Shown here: piece after piece, positions 7,145-16,938 of the stretch
Layout: each line of letters starts with the position of its first letter
Position numbering within the stretch: position 1 is the first letter of the stretch
Made by a program: the position numbers and the translations under genes
Assembly (NCBI RefSeq): GCF_019710475.1
Contig: NZ_JAJFAX010000001.1
Coordinates: forward strand, 62,001-126,000
Direction: 5' to 3'
Length of the DNA stretch: 64,000 nucleotides
Source: Glycomyces sp. TRM65418
GTDB lineage: Bacteria > Actinomycetota > Actinomycetes > Mycobacteriales > Micromonosporaceae
Notes under the pieces: model-generated
Database searches by the model: none
The model's input: only the letters and a program-made list of their open reading frames with translations
What the model was told of the DNA's origin: nothing

Positions 7145-8581
7145 GTGTCCTCAACTGGGAACGACCGCCTCGACGCAGCGCTGCTGCGGCTGGTCGGGGT
7201 GATCCTGCTCGGCGGCGTCCTCGGCCTGCTCAGCAGCACCATGGTCACCGTCGGCCTCGACCTGCTCGCCGCGGAGTTCGACGCCTCCCTCGCCACCATC
7301 GGCTGGGCCTCGACCGGCTTCCTGCTGGCCGTCACCATCGCCATCCCGTTCACCACCTGGGCCGTCGACCGGTACGGCGGCAGGCGGATGTGGCTGATCG
7401 GCCTCGCGCTCTTCGCCGCCGCCTCGCTCGCGGCCGGATTCGCTTGGGACGCCGGCAGCCTCGTCGCGTTTCGGATCCTCCAGGGCTTCGGCGCGGGGAT
7501 CTTGGACCCGCTCGTGCTGATCCTGCTGGCCCGCGCCGCCGGGCCCGCCCGGGCCGGTCGGGTCATGGGGCTCATGGGCGTGGTCCTGTCCCTGGGGCCC
7601 GTCGTCGGCCCGATCTTCGGCGGCGCAGTCCTCGAACGGCTCGACTGGCCCTGGATGTTCCACCTGAGCGTCCTCATCGCCGCCGTCGTGTTCGCCCTGT
7701 CGTCGAAGGTGCTTCCCGCCGATCCGCCGCGAGAGGCCGAACAGTCGCAACCGCGGCTCGACGTCATCGGGATGGCACTCATCGGCCCCGGCGTGGCCGC
7801 GCTCATACTGGCCGCCTCGCAGTCCGCCGAGCACTCGGCGTTCACCGTCTGGCAGACGCTCCTGCCGCTCGCGGCCGGCGCGGTCCTGCTTGCGGTGTAT
7901 GCGTTCCGGGCGCTGCAACCCGGCAGCCACCCGCTGATCGACCTGCGGATGTTCGCGAACCCGGGTTTCAGCGCCAGCGTCACCATCATGGGGCTCACCG
8001 GAGTCGTGATGTACGCCAGTCTGATCGCCCTGCCGCTGTACTACCAGCAGGCGCACGGCTCCACCGTCCTCGCGGCAGGGCTTCTCGTCGCCCCCTTCGG
8101 GCTCGGCGGCACCGTCTCGATGCCGCTGGCCGGGTGGATCTCCGACCGGATCGGCAGCCGCAGTCTCGCCCGCGCCGGAGCGATCGTCCTGCTGGCCTGC
8201 GCGATCGGACTGACCCGCCTCGACACCGACACGCCCCTGGTGTGGCCGGTGGCCGCGACGCTCACCATGGGTCTCGCGAGCGGCTTCGTCAGCGCCCCGA
8301 CGATGGGATCGCTGTACCGAACCCTGCCTGCCTCGCGAGTGGCCCAAGGGAGCTCGGTGCTCTACATGCTCAACCAGCTCGGCGGCTCGATCGGCATCGC
8401 CGTCGTGGCGCTCATCCTGTCGGTCGCGACCGAGGCCGTCGGCGGCTTCCAGGGCGTGTACTGGTTCCTGGCGGTCGTCCTCGCGGCCATCCTGGCGGCC
8501 ACCTGGTTCCTGCCGGGCGATTACCCGCCGTCGAACGCCGAACCCCGCGTGAAGTCCGCGGCCGGAGCGGTCCAGTCATGA
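7145..8581 (+). CDS. MFS drug-efflux transporter, DHA2 (EmrB/QacA) family
   Basis: 478 residues from the GTG at 7145, chosen because GGGAG at 7135-7139 is well spaced; an ATG at 7133 in the same frame is possible. There are about 14 hydrophobic segments. Motif A-like loop is VDRYGGRRMWLIG and motif C-like is GVVLSLGPVVGPIFGGAVLE, the antiporter signature. It exports hydrophobic or cationic compounds in exchange for protons across the cytoplasmic membrane. The divergent TetR gene and palindromes indicate substrate-induced expression. Its stop overlaps the start of the following SDR gene (ATGA), so both are one operon. Confidence 0.9.
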   Translation: MSSTGNDRLDAALLRLVGVILLGGVLGLLSSTMVTVGLDLLAAEFDASLATIGWASTGFLLAVTIAIPFTTWAVDRYGGRRMWLIGLALFAAASLAAGFAWDAGSLVAFRILQGFGAGILDPLVLILLARAAGPARAGRVMGLMGVVLSLGPVVGPIFGGAVLERLDWPWMFHLSVLIAAVVFALSSKVLPADPPREAEQSQPRLDVIGMALIGPGVAALILAASQSAEHSAFTVWQTLLPLAAGAVLLAVYAFRALQPGSHPLIDLRMFANPGFSASVTIMGLTGVVMYASLIALPLYYQQAHGSTVLAAGLLVAPFGLGGTVSMPLAGWISDRIGSRSLARAGAIVLLACAIGLTRLDTDTPLVWPVAATLTMGLASGFVSAPTMGSLYRTLPASRVAQGSSVLYMLNQLGGSIGIAVVALILSVATEAVGGFQGVYWFLAVVLAAILAATWFLPGDYPPSNAEPRVKSAAGAVQS

Positions 8582-9378
8582 AGACCATCGTGATCACCGG
8601 CGGCACCGACGGCATCGGCGCGGGACTCGCCCGGCACTATCTCGCACAAGGCGACACGGTCGTCGCGATCGGCCGCGACGCGGCCAAAGGGGCGGCGCTG
8701 ACCCGGCTCGGCGCGCACTTCATCGGCGCCGACCTGAGTCTGGTCGCCGAAAACCAGCGGGTGGTCGACCTGCTCGCGTCCCGCTTCGAGGCGATCGACG
8801 CGCTCATTTTGTGCGCCAGGTACTTCCGCTCGCACCGGCACGAAACGCCCGAGGGGTTCGAGGCCTGCTTCGCGCTGGAATACCTCAGCCGGTTCCTGCT
8901 GAGCCACCAGCTGCTCGACCGCTTGGAATCAGCTCCCGCCCCCGTCGTCTTGAACGTCTCCGGTCCTGGAGCGCCCAAACCCGAGATCCGTTGGGAGGAC
9001 CCCGGTTTCCGCCGCGGCTATTCCGGGATGGAGGCCCAGTTCCACGCCGGGAGGGCCAACGACCTCCTCGGACTCTCCTTCGCCGCCGAGCATCCGGACG
9101 CCCGGACCAGGTACGTCCTGGTGAACCCCGGCAGCGTCGCCTCCAACTTCGCGGGGGAATTCGACCCCGATACGGCGGCGATCGTCCAGCGCATGAAGCG
9201 GACCGCGACCCCGGTCGACCGGATCGTGCCGCACCTCGCCGCCCTCGTAGACGCACCGCCTGCCGCTCCGGTGAGCGCCTTCGTGATCGACCGGCGTGTC
9301 GATCCCCGAATGAGCGGAGCCGACGACCGCGCGGCAGTCCGCCTCCACCGGCTCACGACCAGGCTGCTGCGTCCCTGA
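8578..9378 (+). CDS. SDR-family NAD(P)-binding protein with atypical active site
   Basis: 266 residues. The N-terminal Rossmann motif TGGTDGIGAGLARHY (7-21) binds NAD(P), and the conserved VNPGSVASNFAGEF lies at 182-195. The start ATG overlaps the MFS stop by 4 bp. The usual catalytic YxxxK aligns with QFHAGRAN (154-161), so Tyr is Phe155 and Lys is Arg159. The NNAG motif is also changed (LILCARYF at 77-84). This suggests either a different chemistry, a binding-only role, or a subfamily with non-canonical residues. Co-transcription with an efflux pump suggests modification of the pump substrate or of an inducer. Confidence 0.85.
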   Translation: MKTIVITGGTDGIGAGLARHYLAQGDTVVAIGRDAAKGAALTRLGAHFIGADLSLVAENQRVVDLLASRFEAIDALILCARYFRSHRHETPEGFEACFALEYLSRFLLSHQLLDRLESAPAPVVLNVSGPGAPKPEIRWEDPGFRRGYSGMEAQFHAGRANDLLGLSFAAEHPDARTRYVLVNPGSVASNFAGEFDPDTAAIVQRMKRTATPVDRIVPHLAALVDAPPAAPVSAFVIDRRVDPRMSGADDRAAVRLHRLTTRLLRP

Positions 9379-9471
9379 CTCCCCCACACCGGTTCGACGG
9401 CGGGAAGCACACCTGCGGCGACCTCACCGCGCCAACCGGAAGCGCCGCTACTTCTACATATGCATACGAAA

Positions 9472-9502
9472 ACACCGGGAACATGTTTCATGTTCCCGGT
9501 GT
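9472..9502 (-). terminator. Rho-independent terminator after tRNA-Pro
   Basis: A perfect 14-bp stem (ACACCGGGAACATG and its complement) with a 3-nt loop, followed on the minus strand by GTTTTCG. It lies just downstream of the tRNA 3' end. Confidence 0.8.
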
Positions 9503-9509
9503 CCGTCTG

Positions 9510-9583
<74 letters not shown>

Positions 9584-9668
9584 TTTTCCGCCGCGTTGTC
9601 CGCAGCGGTGACAACTTTAGCCTACCGGCTCGGGGACCTCTGAGGCGAGGTCCCCTCTGTGAGCCGGG

Positions 9669-11063
9669 CTATTTGCGCTTGTCCTTCTTGCGTGATTCGC
9701 GGGGTTTGACCACCAGCTCGATGGGCGTGCCCGGGAAGCCGAAGTCCTCGCGCAGGCGGCGCTGGATGAACTTCAGGTACTGCTTCTCGAACGGCGCGTT
9801 CGTGAAGAGGATGAAGCGCGGCGGCTCGATGCCGGCCTGGGTCGCGTAGATGACCTTCGGGGCCTTGTTCGCCCGCGTGGGGTGCGGCGTGGCGGCCTGG
9901 AGGGCGCTGATCCACTGGTTCAGCTCGCCGGTGGTGATGCGCTGTCCCCAGCCCTGCAGGGCCTCGCGCAGCGCCCGGGCGATCTTCTCCACGGCGCGGC
10001 CGGTCATGGCCGAGACGTTCACGCGCGGGGCCCAGGCGACCTGGCCCAGCTCGCGGTCGATCTCCTTCTCCAGGTAGTACCTGCGGTCCTCATCGACCAG
10101 GTCCCACTTGTTGAACACCAGGACCATGGCCCTTCCGGACTCGGTCACCTGGGTCAGCACGCGCTGGTCCTGCTCGCTGACGGGCTCCGAGGCGTCGAGC
10201 ATCACCAGGGCCACCTCGGCGGCCTCTACGGCGGCTTCGGTCCGCAAGGCCGCGTAGTACTCGGTGCCCGAGGCGAACTTGACGCGCTTGCGCAGGCCCG
10301 CGGTGTCGACCAGGACCCAGTCCTCGCCGTCGATCTCGACGAGGGAGTCGACGGGGTCGACGGTGGTGCCCGCGACGTTGTCGACCACCGCGCGCTCTTC
10401 GCCGGCGATCCGGTTGAGCAGGCTCGACTTGCCCACGTTCGGGCGGCCCACGAGGGCCACCTTGCGCGGCCCGCGCTCCTTGAGCGCCCCGGTGGGCTCC
10501 TCGGGGAACGACCACACGATCTTGTCGAGCAGGTCGCCCGAGTTGCGACCGTGCAGCGCCGAGATCGGGAACGGCTCGCCCAGGCCCAGGCTCCACAGCT
10601 CGTGGATCTCGACCTCCTGGCGCTCCGAGTCGACCTTGTTGGCGACCAGGATGACCGGCTTGCGGGTCGAGCGCAGGACGCGCACGGCCGCCTCGTCGGC
10701 GTCCGTGGGGCCCACTCGGGAGTCGACCACGAACACGATCACGTCCGCGGTGCGCATCGCCAGCTCGGCCTGCATGGCGATGGACTTCGCCATGCCCTCC
10801 GCATCAGGGTCCCAGCCGCCCGTGTCGACCAGGCTGAACGCCCGCCCGGCCCATTCGGCGTCGTACGCCACCCGGTCGCGGGTCACGCCGGGCTCGTCCT
10901 GCACCACCGCGGCGCGGCGGCCCAGGATGCGGTTCACCAGGGTCGACTTGCCCACGTTGGGGCGTCCCACCACGGCCACCGTCGGGACCGGACCTCGCGC
11001 TTCGTCGTCGTCCGGGTCGTTCCAGCCAGCGCCGTCGAAATCGGCCTGGGTCACTTCACTCAT
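9669..11063 (-). CDS. der: Ribosome biogenesis GTPase Der (EngA)
   Basis: 464 residues. Two tandem Era-like GTPase domains are present, each with a P-loop ([14 protein letters not shown] and [14 protein letters not shown]) and NKxD motifs (ANKVD, FNKWD). A C-terminal KH-like domain ends in a lysine-rich tail. Der is needed for maturation of the 50S subunit. The N-terminal ~30 residues are an acidic extension common in actinobacteria. The start ATG ends at 11063 and overlaps the 3' end of cmk by 8 bp, as in other actinobacteria where cmk-der form one operon. Confidence 0.98.
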   Translation of the reverse strand: MSEVTQADFDGAGWNDPDDDEARGPVPTVAVVGRPNVGKSTLVNRILGRRAAVVQDEPGVTRDRVAYDAEWAGRAFSLVDTGGWDPDAEGMAKSIAMQAELAMRTADVIVFVVDSRVGPTDADEAAVRVLRSTRKPVILVANKVDSERQEVEIHELWSLGLGEPFPISALHGRNSGDLLDKIVWSFPEEPTGALKERGPRKVALVGRPNVGKSSLLNRIAGEERAVVDNVAGTTVDPVDSLVEIDGEDWVLVDTAGLRKRVKFASGTEYYAALRTEAAVEAAEVALVMLDASEPVSEQDQRVLTQVTESGRAMVLVFNKWDLVDEDRRYYLEKEIDRELGQVAWAPRVNVSAMTGRAVEKIARALREALQGWGQRITTGELNQWISALQAATPHPTRANKAPKVIYATQAGIEPPRFILFTNAPFEKQYLKFIQRRLREDFGFPGTPIELVVKPRESRKKDKRK

Positions 11064-11733
11064 CAATGTCCCTGTTGCTCAGCAATGCCAGAATCTTGGC
11101 CACTACCTCCACGATCGGTAGCGTCGTGGAGTCGATCACCACGGCCCCCTCGGGGGCTTCCAGGGGTTTGGTGGTCTTGGAGTCGGCGGTGTCCCGCCGC
11201 TCGATGTCCTGCTTGGTCGCGTGCTCGTCGGCGCCCATCTCGGCCGCGCGGCGCTTGGCGCGCTCGACCGGGTCGGCGGTGAGGTAGACCTTGACGTCGG
11301 CGTCGGGGGCGACCACCGAGACGATGTCGCGGCCCTCGACCACGATGCCGCGCTTGGCTTCGGCGATGATCCGCCGCTGCTCCTCGATGAGGAACTTCCG
11401 CACCGCCTTGTTCCCGGCCACCGCCGAGACCGCCTGGGTGACGTCGTCGCCGCGGATCGCCAGGCCGGCGTCCTCGCCGTCGACGCGGGTGAACGGGTCC
11501 TCCGGGGCGGTGCCGAACTCGAGCTTCGCGTTCTTCACCGTCTTGGTGACCTGCGCGGCCTGCGAGGGGTCGACGCCGGCGTTGAGGACCGCCAGCGTCG
11601 CGGCGCGGTACATCGCGCCGGTGTCGAGGTACGCGGCCTCGATCGCGGTGGCGAGGGTCTTGGCCACGGTCGACTTCCCGGCCCCCGACGGGCCGTCGAT
11701 GGCGACGACCGGTCCGCTCTTCTGCTCAGGCAC
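11056..11733 (-). CDS. cmk: Cytidylate kinase
   Basis: 225 residues starting with GTG. P-loop GPSGAGKST is at about residues 14-22, followed by [13 protein letters not shown], the CMP-binding family signature. The enzyme phosphorylates CMP and dCMP with ATP, supplying pyrimidine nucleotides. Length and motifs are normal for the family. It is upstream of, and overlaps, der. pyrG further along also serves cytidine nucleotide supply. Confidence 0.97.
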   Translation of the reverse strand: MPEQKSGPVVAIDGPSGAGKSTVAKTLATAIEAAYLDTGAMYRAATLAVLNAGVDPSQAAQVTKTVKNAKLEFGTAPEDPFTRVDGEDAGLAIRGDDVTQAVSAVAGNKAVRKFLIEEQRRIIAEAKRGIVVEGRDIVSVVAPDADVKVYLTADPVERAKRRAAEMGADEHATKQDIERRDTADSKTTKPLEAPEGAVVIDSTTLPIVEVVAKILALLSNRDIDE

Positions 11734-11826
11734 TGTCGGCTCCGTTCTTCAACTGCAAACCCAGCAAACCTACATCATTGCGGGTTACCGGGGGTTATAG
11801 GTGGATCGGCATCGATGTCGGAGGGC

Positions 11827-12198
11827 TCAGCGCTCGACCACGCGGGCGCCCATGGGCCACAGCGCCAGGGGGATCATCTTCCAGTTCGCCACGGCCAGCG
11901 GGATGCCGATGATCGTGATCGCCTGGAGGAAGCCGGTCACCAGGTGGGTGAGCGCCAGTTCCCAGCCGAAGAGGATGAGCCACAGGAGGTTCCCCAGGAG
12001 GGAGAAGCATCCCGCGGACCGGTCGTACTCGACGGTGCGCCCGAAGGGCCACAGCACGTATCCCGCCAGCCGCATGTTCGCGATCCCGAAGGGGATCGTC
12101 ACGATGAAGATGCAGAACAGGAGGCCGGCGAAGAAGTAGCCGATCGCGAGCCAGAGCCCGGCCAGCACGAACCAGATCACGTTCAGAATGGTTGACAT
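11827..12198 (-). CDS. YccF-family inner-membrane protein
   Basis: 123 residues, two YccF (DUF307) repeats. Each contains a hydrophobic helix followed by a conserved TIPFGIANMRLAGYVLWPFGR or GIPLAVANWKMIPLALWPMG-type segment. Such proteins are small integral membrane proteins of unknown function, often near ion transporters in proteobacteria. Here it is between cmk and the rRNA pseudouridine synthase on the same strand, but spaced by about 60-90 bp on each side, so it may have its own promoter. Confidence 0.9.
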   Translation of the reverse strand: MSTILNVIWFVLAGLWLAIGYFFAGLLFCIFIVTIPFGIANMRLAGYVLWPFGRTVEYDRSAGCFSLLGNLLWLILFGWELALTHLVTGFLQAITIIGIPLAVANWKMIPLALWPMGARVVER

Positions 12199-12260
12199 GC
12201 CGAAACCCTAACCGGGCCGCGCCCTTCCTGTCGGTACAGCAGGCTGGTGCCTCTGCCGGG

Positions 12261-12998
12261 CTAGAGCCCGACTTCGCGGAACAGCTCCCCCACCTCGTTG
12301 GGGGTGAGGCGGCGGAGGGTCCCCGGTTTGAGGTTCCGCAGCTTGACCGGCCCGATCTCGGTGCGCACGAGGCGCGAGACGTGGTGGTCGACCGCGTCCA
12401 TGAGCCGCCTCACAATGTGCTTGCGGCCTTCGTGGATGGTGATCTCGATCAACGACTGCCCGGCGTGCTCGTCGATGATCTTGAGCTTGTCGGCCTTCGC
12501 GATGCCGTCTTCGAGCTCGACGCCCTTGAGCAGCTTGTTCCAGGTGGCCTTGTCCATGATGCCGGCGACCTGCGCACGGTAGACCTTCGCGAGGCCGTGC
12601 GAGGGGTGCATGATGCGGTTGGCGAGCTCACCGTCGTTGGTGAGCAGCAGCAGGCCCTCGGAGTCGGTGTCGAGCCGGCCGACGTGGAACACGCGCTGGT
12701 CGATGCCCTTGGCGAACTCGGCGAGGGACGGGCGGCCCTCCTCGTCGTCCATGGTCGAGATGATGCCGCGCGGCTTGTTGATCGCGAAGTACACCATGTC
12801 GACGTCGGTCACGACCCGCTTGCCGGAGACGTGGATGACGTCCTTCTGCGGGTCCACGCGCTGGCCGAGGCGGGCGGGTTCGCCGTTGACCTTGACCTTG
12901 CCGCGGGAGATCAGGTCCTCGGCGGCCCGGCGGGAGGCGATCCCGGCCTGCGACAGCACTTTTTGCAGGCGAATGCCCTCTGCGTCAGCGTTGTTCAT
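12261..12998 (-). CDS. rluB: rRNA pseudouridine synthase (RsuA/RluB family)
   Basis: 245 residues. An N-terminal S4 RNA-binding domain (residues 9-65, QKVLSQAGIASRRAAEDLI) precedes the catalytic domain with FHVGRLDTDSEGLLLLTND, where the Asp after GRL is the catalytic residue of the RsuA family. It isomerises a uridine in 23S (or 16S) rRNA. In actinobacteria this gene routinely follows scpA-scpB, and the start overlaps scpB by 14 bp. RluB is the usual assignment by context; RsuA-type substrate choice cannot be decided from sequence alone. Confidence 0.92.
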   Translation of the reverse strand: MNNADAEGIRLQKVLSQAGIASRRAAEDLISRGKVKVNGEPARLGQRVDPQKDVIHVSGKRVVTDVDMVYFAINKPRGIISTMDDEEGRPSLAEFAKGIDQRVFHVGRLDTDSEGLLLLTNDGELANRIMHPSHGLAKVYRAQVAGIMDKATWNKLLKGVELEDGIAKADKLKIIDEHAGQSLIEITIHEGRKHIVRRLMDAVDHHVSRLVRTEIGPVKLRNLKPGTLRRLTPNEVGELFREVGL

Positions 12999-13758
12999 CT
13001 TCCTCGATATCCGTCACGTCGTCGGGCAGGAACGGAGCCAGCTCGGGGAGCTGGTCGACCGAGTCCAGCCCGATCTTCTCCAGGAACAGGGTGGTGGTGC
13101 GGTAGAGCGTCGCCGTGGAGTCCGGGTCGGTCCCGCACTCCTCGACCAGGCCGCGCGCCAGCAGCGTGCGGATGACGCCGTCGCAGTTGACCCCCCGGAT
13201 GGCCGAGATGCGGCCCCGGGTGACCGGCTGGCGGTAGGCCACCACGGCAAGCGTCTCCAGGGCCGCCTTGGTGAGGCGGGCGGAGGCGCCGTCGGTGACG
13301 AACCGCTCCACGTACGGGGCGTATTCGGCCCGGCTGTAGAAGCGCCAGCCGCCGGCTTGGCGACGCAGATCGAAACCACGTCCGTCACCAGTGTATTCGG
13401 CGCTCAATCGGCCGAGCTCCTCGCGCACCTGTGAACGTGGCCGGTCCAATACCGAGGACAGGAAGTCCTCGGTCAGGGGCTCCTCGGCGATCATGAGGAT
13501 CGCCTCCAGGACCGCGCCGAGGTCGACGTCCTCGGGGACGGGGATCGAGTCGGAGGCCGGGTCGTCGGCGTCGTCGGGATCCTCGGGCTCGGGCTTGGCG
13601 CTGACGGCCCGCGCGTACTCGTCGGTGTCGTCGACGGGCTCGTCCGCGGGCGTGTCGGGCCGGACGGGCGCGTCCTCGGGCGGCCGCGGGCCGTCTTCGC
13701 GGCGCTGCCAGGGCGGGCGCCATTCGGCCACCTCGTCGGCGCGCAGATGCTCACTCAT
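12985..13758 (-). CDS. scpB: Segregation and condensation protein B
   Basis: 257 residues. An acidic, low-complexity N-terminal extension (1-75, rich in D, E and P) precedes two winged-helix domains (about 80-240) with LEAILMIAEEPLT and LVAYRQPVTRGRISAIRGVN-like signatures (ETLAVVAYRQPVTR). ScpB dimers bind ScpA and regulate the SMC condensin that compacts and segregates chromosomes. It overlaps scpA upstream by 8 bp and rluB downstream by 14 bp, so translation is coupled. Confidence 0.95.
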   Translation of the reverse strand: MSEHLRADEVAEWRPPWQRREDGPRPPEDAPVRPDTPADEPVDDTDEYARAVSAKPEPEDPDDADDPASDSIPVPEDVDLGAVLEAILMIAEEPLTEDFLSSVLDRPRSQVREELGRLSAEYTGDGRGFDLRRQAGGWRFYSRAEYAPYVERFVTDGASARLTKAALETLAVVAYRQPVTRGRISAIRGVNCDGVIRTLLARGLVEECGTDPDSTATLYRTTTLFLEKIGLDSVDQLPELAPFLPDDVTDIEEDEQR

Positions 13759-14623
13759 TCGTCGTCTCCTCCCCCGTCTCCGGCGTTCCGGCGTATTCGT
13801 CGACCTGGATCTCCGCGGCGGCGACGTCGGCGCCGCCGAGCCAGCGCACGGTGAGTTCGCCGAGCGCCTGCATCTGTTCGAAGCCGACCAGGGCCTCCCG
13901 GTAGAGCTCCAGCAGCGCGAGGAACCGGGCGACCACTTCGAGGTGGGATTCGCAGTCGGAGGTGAGGGCCCGGAAGGTCGCGGCCTGGACGCGTTGGAGG
14001 CGGCGCGAGAGGATCACGGCGTGCTCGCGCACGGAGACGCGCTGCATGTGGACGTGGTCGGTGCCGACCACCGGTGGCGGTTTGGGCCTCATGGCCTTGC
14101 CCGCGAGGCGGGCGAGGTCCTCGGGGGTGAGGTCGAGGACGAGTTCGGGGAGGAGGCCTTTGAAGTGCTCTTCGAGGCCGACGTTGCGCGGGACGCGGGT
14201 CGCGGCGGACTCGACGAGCCCGGCGAGCGCCCCGGCGGCCTCCTTGTAGGCCTTGTACTGGAGGAGCCGCGCGAAGAGGAGGTCGCGGGCTTCGAGGAGG
14301 GCGAGGTCCTCCTCGTCGTCGACGACGGTGCCGGGCAGGAGGCGAGCGGTCTTGAGGTCGAGGAGGGTGGCGGCGACGAGCAGGAACTCGGAGGTCTCCT
14401 CCAGGTTCCAGGAGTCGTCGAGGCCGGTGACGTACGCGATGAACTCGGAGGCGACCTCGTGGAGGGCGATCTCGGTGACGTCGAGCTTGTGCTTGCCGAT
14501 GAGCTGCAGCAGCAGGTCGAAGGGCCCCTCGAAGTTGTCGAGCCGGACGTGGAAGCCGCTCGCGGCCTCCTCCGGTTCGCCCTCCCGCAGGGTCGGGAGC
14601 TCGGGCGGCTGCTGGTCGGTCAC
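13751..14623 (-). CDS. scpA: Segregation and condensation protein A (kleisin)
   Basis: 290 residues starting with GTG. The N-terminal kleisin signature FHVRLDNFEGPFDLLLQLI is at about 23-41, and a C-terminal winged-helix follows (SLREHAVILSRRL, FLALLELYREALVGFEQ). ScpA bridges the SMC head domains and recruits ScpB in bacterial condensin. It follows parA by about 90 bp and overlaps scpB, giving a chromosome-segregation operon parA-scpA-scpB. Confidence 0.95.
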   Translation of the reverse strand: MTDQQPPELPTLREGEPEEAASGFHVRLDNFEGPFDLLLQLIGKHKLDVTEIALHEVASEFIAYVTGLDDSWNLEETSEFLLVAATLLDLKTARLLPGTVVDDEEDLALLEARDLLFARLLQYKAYKEAAGALAGLVESAATRVPRNVGLEEHFKGLLPELVLDLTPEDLARLAGKAMRPKPPPVVGTDHVHMQRVSVREHAVILSRRLQRVQAATFRALTSDCESHLEVVARFLALLELYREALVGFEQMQALGELTVRWLGGADVAAAEIQVDEYAGTPETGEETTNE

Positions 14624-14715
14624 GCAGGCAAGCTTAGACGGGGCTCCCGAGGGCCACGAGGTGAACTACGGGTTTCCTGTGCCGGTACGCGATCGGGGTC
14701 CTGTTTGTCGATGCG

Positions 14716-15642
14716 CTATTTGTCGGTGGCGGCGATGAGCTCACGGGCGAGTTGGCGGTAGGCGCGGGCGCCCGAGGAGGCGGGGGCCCAGGTGGTGATG
14801 GGCTCGCCGGCGACCGTGGTCTCGGGGAAGCGCACCGTGCGGGTGATGACGGTGGAGAACACCTTGTCGCCGAAGGCCTCGACGACGCGCTGGAGCACCT
14901 GGCGCGAGTGCGTGGTGCGCGAGTCGTACATGGTCGCGAGGATGCCGTCGAGTTCGAGGTCGTAGTTGAGGCGTTCGCGGACCTTGTCGACGGTGTCGAG
15001 CAGCAGGGCCACACCGCGCAGCGAGAAGAACTCGCATTCGAGCGGGACGAGGACCGAGTGCGCGGCGGTGAGCGCGTTGATCGTCAAGAGCCCCAAGGAC
15101 GGCTGGCAGTCGATGAGGATGTAGTCGAAGTCGGGGATCACCGGGCGCAGCACGCGGGCGAGGGTCTGCTCGCGGGCGACCTCGTTGACGAGCTGGATCT
15201 CGGCGGCGGAGAGGTCGATGTTGGCCGGGAGGAGGCGAAGGCCCGCGACGTTCGTCTTGACCATGACGTCGTCGATGTCGACGTCGTCCTGCATGAGGAG
15301 GTTGTAGACCGTGAGGTCGAGCGTGTGCGGGTTGGTGCCGAAGCCGACCGACAGGGCCCCTTGGGGGTCGAAGTCGACCATGAGCACCTTGCGGCCGTAC
15401 TCGGCAAGGGCCGCACCGAGGTTGATGGTCGTGGTCGTCTTGCCGACCCCGCCCTTCTGGTTGGCCATGGCGATCACGCGGGCCGGGCCGTGGCGCTCCA
15501 GCGGCTGGGGCTGCGGGATCTCGCGCTTGTTCGTGTACGTCTCGGGGTCGGGCGAGGACAGATCCTCCGTGCCGTCAGCGGGAGGCATCTGCGCGGCGCC
15601 TCGCAAGGCCGCCCATTTGTCGTTGCTGTCCACACTGCTCAT
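14716..15642 (-). CDS. ParA/Soj-family ATPase
   Basis: 308 residues with a ~55-residue polar N-terminal extension, then the deviant Walker A KGGVGKTTTTINLG (about 64-77), Walker B DYILIDCQPSLGLLTINAL and the ParA signature. It lacks an adjacent parB and is the paralog typically located upstream of scpAB in actinobacteria (Rv1708-type), distinct from the origin-proximal parAB pair. Likely a nucleoid-associated ATPase with a role in segregation or polar organisation together with the condensin genes downstream. Confidence 0.93.
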   Translation of the reverse strand: MSSVDSNDKWAALRGAAQMPPADGTEDLSSPDPETYTNKREIPQPQPLERHGPARVIAMANQKGGVGKTTTTINLGAALAEYGRKVLMVDFDPQGALSVGFGTNPHTLDLTVYNLLMQDDVDIDDVMVKTNVAGLRLLPANIDLSAAEIQLVNEVAREQTLARVLRPVIPDFDYILIDCQPSLGLLTINALTAAHSVLVPLECEFFSLRGVALLLDTVDKVRERLNYDLELDGILATMYDSRTTHSRQVLQRVVEAFGDKVFSTVITRTVRFPETTVAGEPITTWAPASSGARAYRQLARELIAATDK

Positions 15643-15816
15643 TTCTTCGCGCCTCCGGGTGCGAGGTCGACACCGGGTGCCGGGCGTCTCACCGATTTGC
15701 CTGTCAAAGCCGACTGTACGTCAGTGTATCGAGGCTGTCGACGGCTTGGGAGACTCCGAGGCACCCGGCGTGAGTTCGCCCGCTGTGCGGTGGGGGCGTT
15801 GCGACCTGACGGGACG

Positions 15817-16938
15817 TCAGTTCTCTGCGAGCACCTGCTCGATGGGTTTGAGCGGCAGATGGTGCGTGAGCGCGACGGGCTCGTTGACGACGTGGCCGCC
15901 GAACGTGTTCAGGCCTCGCGCGAGCGCCGGGTCGGCCTTCAGGGCGTCGGCCCAGCCGAGGTTGGCGAGTTTCATGACGTACGGCAGGGTCGCGTTGGTG
16001 AGGGCGTACGTGGAGGTGTTCGGCACGGCCCCGGGCATGTTCGCGACGCAGTAGAAGAGCTTGCCCCCGTGGGTGAACGTGGGGTCGTCGTGCGTCGTGG
16101 GCTTGGAGTGCGCGAAACACCCGCCCTGGTCGATCGCGATGTCGACGAGGACCGCGCCCTCCTTCATGTCGGCGAGCACGTCGTCGTCGACCACCATGGG
16201 GGCCTTGGCTCCCGGGACGAGGACGGCGCCGATGACGAGGTCGGCCTCGCGGCAGGCGCGCTTGACCTCGAAGCGGTTGGAGACGATGGTGCGCAGGCGG
16301 CCCTGGTAGAGGTCGTCGGCGGCGTTGAGCTTGCCGATGTTGAGGTCGAGGAGCTCCACGTCGGCCCGCATGCCGACGGCGATGGCGGCGGCGTTCATGC
16401 CGGAGACGCCCGCGCCGATGATGACCACGCGCGCGGGCGCGGTCCCGGGGACGCCGCCCATGAGGGTGCCGCGGCCGCCTTCGGGCCGCTGGAGGTGGTA
16501 CGCGCCGGCCTGGACGGCGAGGCGTCCGGCCACTTCGCTCATGGGGGCCAGGAGCGGGAGCCGCCCCTCGGCGGTCTGCACGGTCTCGTAGGCGATGCCG
16601 GTGACGTGGCGCTCCAGGAGCGCCTCGGTGCATTCGGCGCTCGCGGCGAGGTGGAGGTAGGTGAAGAGGGTCTGGCCGGGCCGCATCCGGTGGAACTCAC
16701 CGTGGACCGGCTCCTTGACCTTGAGGACGAGCTCGCCTGCGGCCCAAGTGGCGTCGGCGTCGGGGCAGATGGCGGCCCCGGCGGCGCGGTAGTCCTCGTC
16801 GGTGATGGCCGAGCCGAGGCCGGCGCCGGTCTCGATCGCGACGTCGTGGCCGGCGGCGACGAGCTCGTGGACCCCGGCGGGGGTGAGCGCGACGCGGTAC
16901 TCGTTGTTCTTGATCTCGCGGGGGACGGCGACTTTCAC
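15817..16938 (-). CDS. ald: Alanine dehydrogenase
   Basis: 373 residues starting with GTG. The N-terminus MKVAVPREIKNNEYRVALTP is diagnostic. Arg15, Lys75 and His96 occupy the same positions as pyruvate-binding/catalytic residues in M. tuberculosis Ald, and the NAD-binding GAGVSGMNAA motif is present. It converts L-alanine and NAD+ to pyruvate, ammonia and NADH, linking nitrogen and redox metabolism. It lies between parA and the NUDIX gene; in many actinobacteria xerD sits here too, but none is seen. Confidence 0.97.
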   Translation of the reverse strand: MKVAVPREIKNNEYRVALTPAGVHELVAAGHDVAIETGAGLGSAITDEDYRAAGAAICPDADATWAAGELVLKVKEPVHGEFHRMRPGQTLFTYLHLAASAECTEALLERHVTGIAYETVQTAEGRLPLLAPMSEVAGRLAVQAGAYHLQRPEGGRGTLMGGVPGTAPARVVIIGAGVSGMNAAAIAVGMRADVELLDLNIGKLNAADDLYQGRLRTIVSNRFEVKRACREADLVIGAVLVPGAKAPMVVDDDVLADMKEGAVLVDIAIDQGGCFAHSKPTTHDDPTFTHGGKLFYCVANMPGAVPNTSTYALTNATLPYVMKLANLGWADALKADPALARGLNTFGGHVVNEPVALTHHLPLKPIEQVLAEN

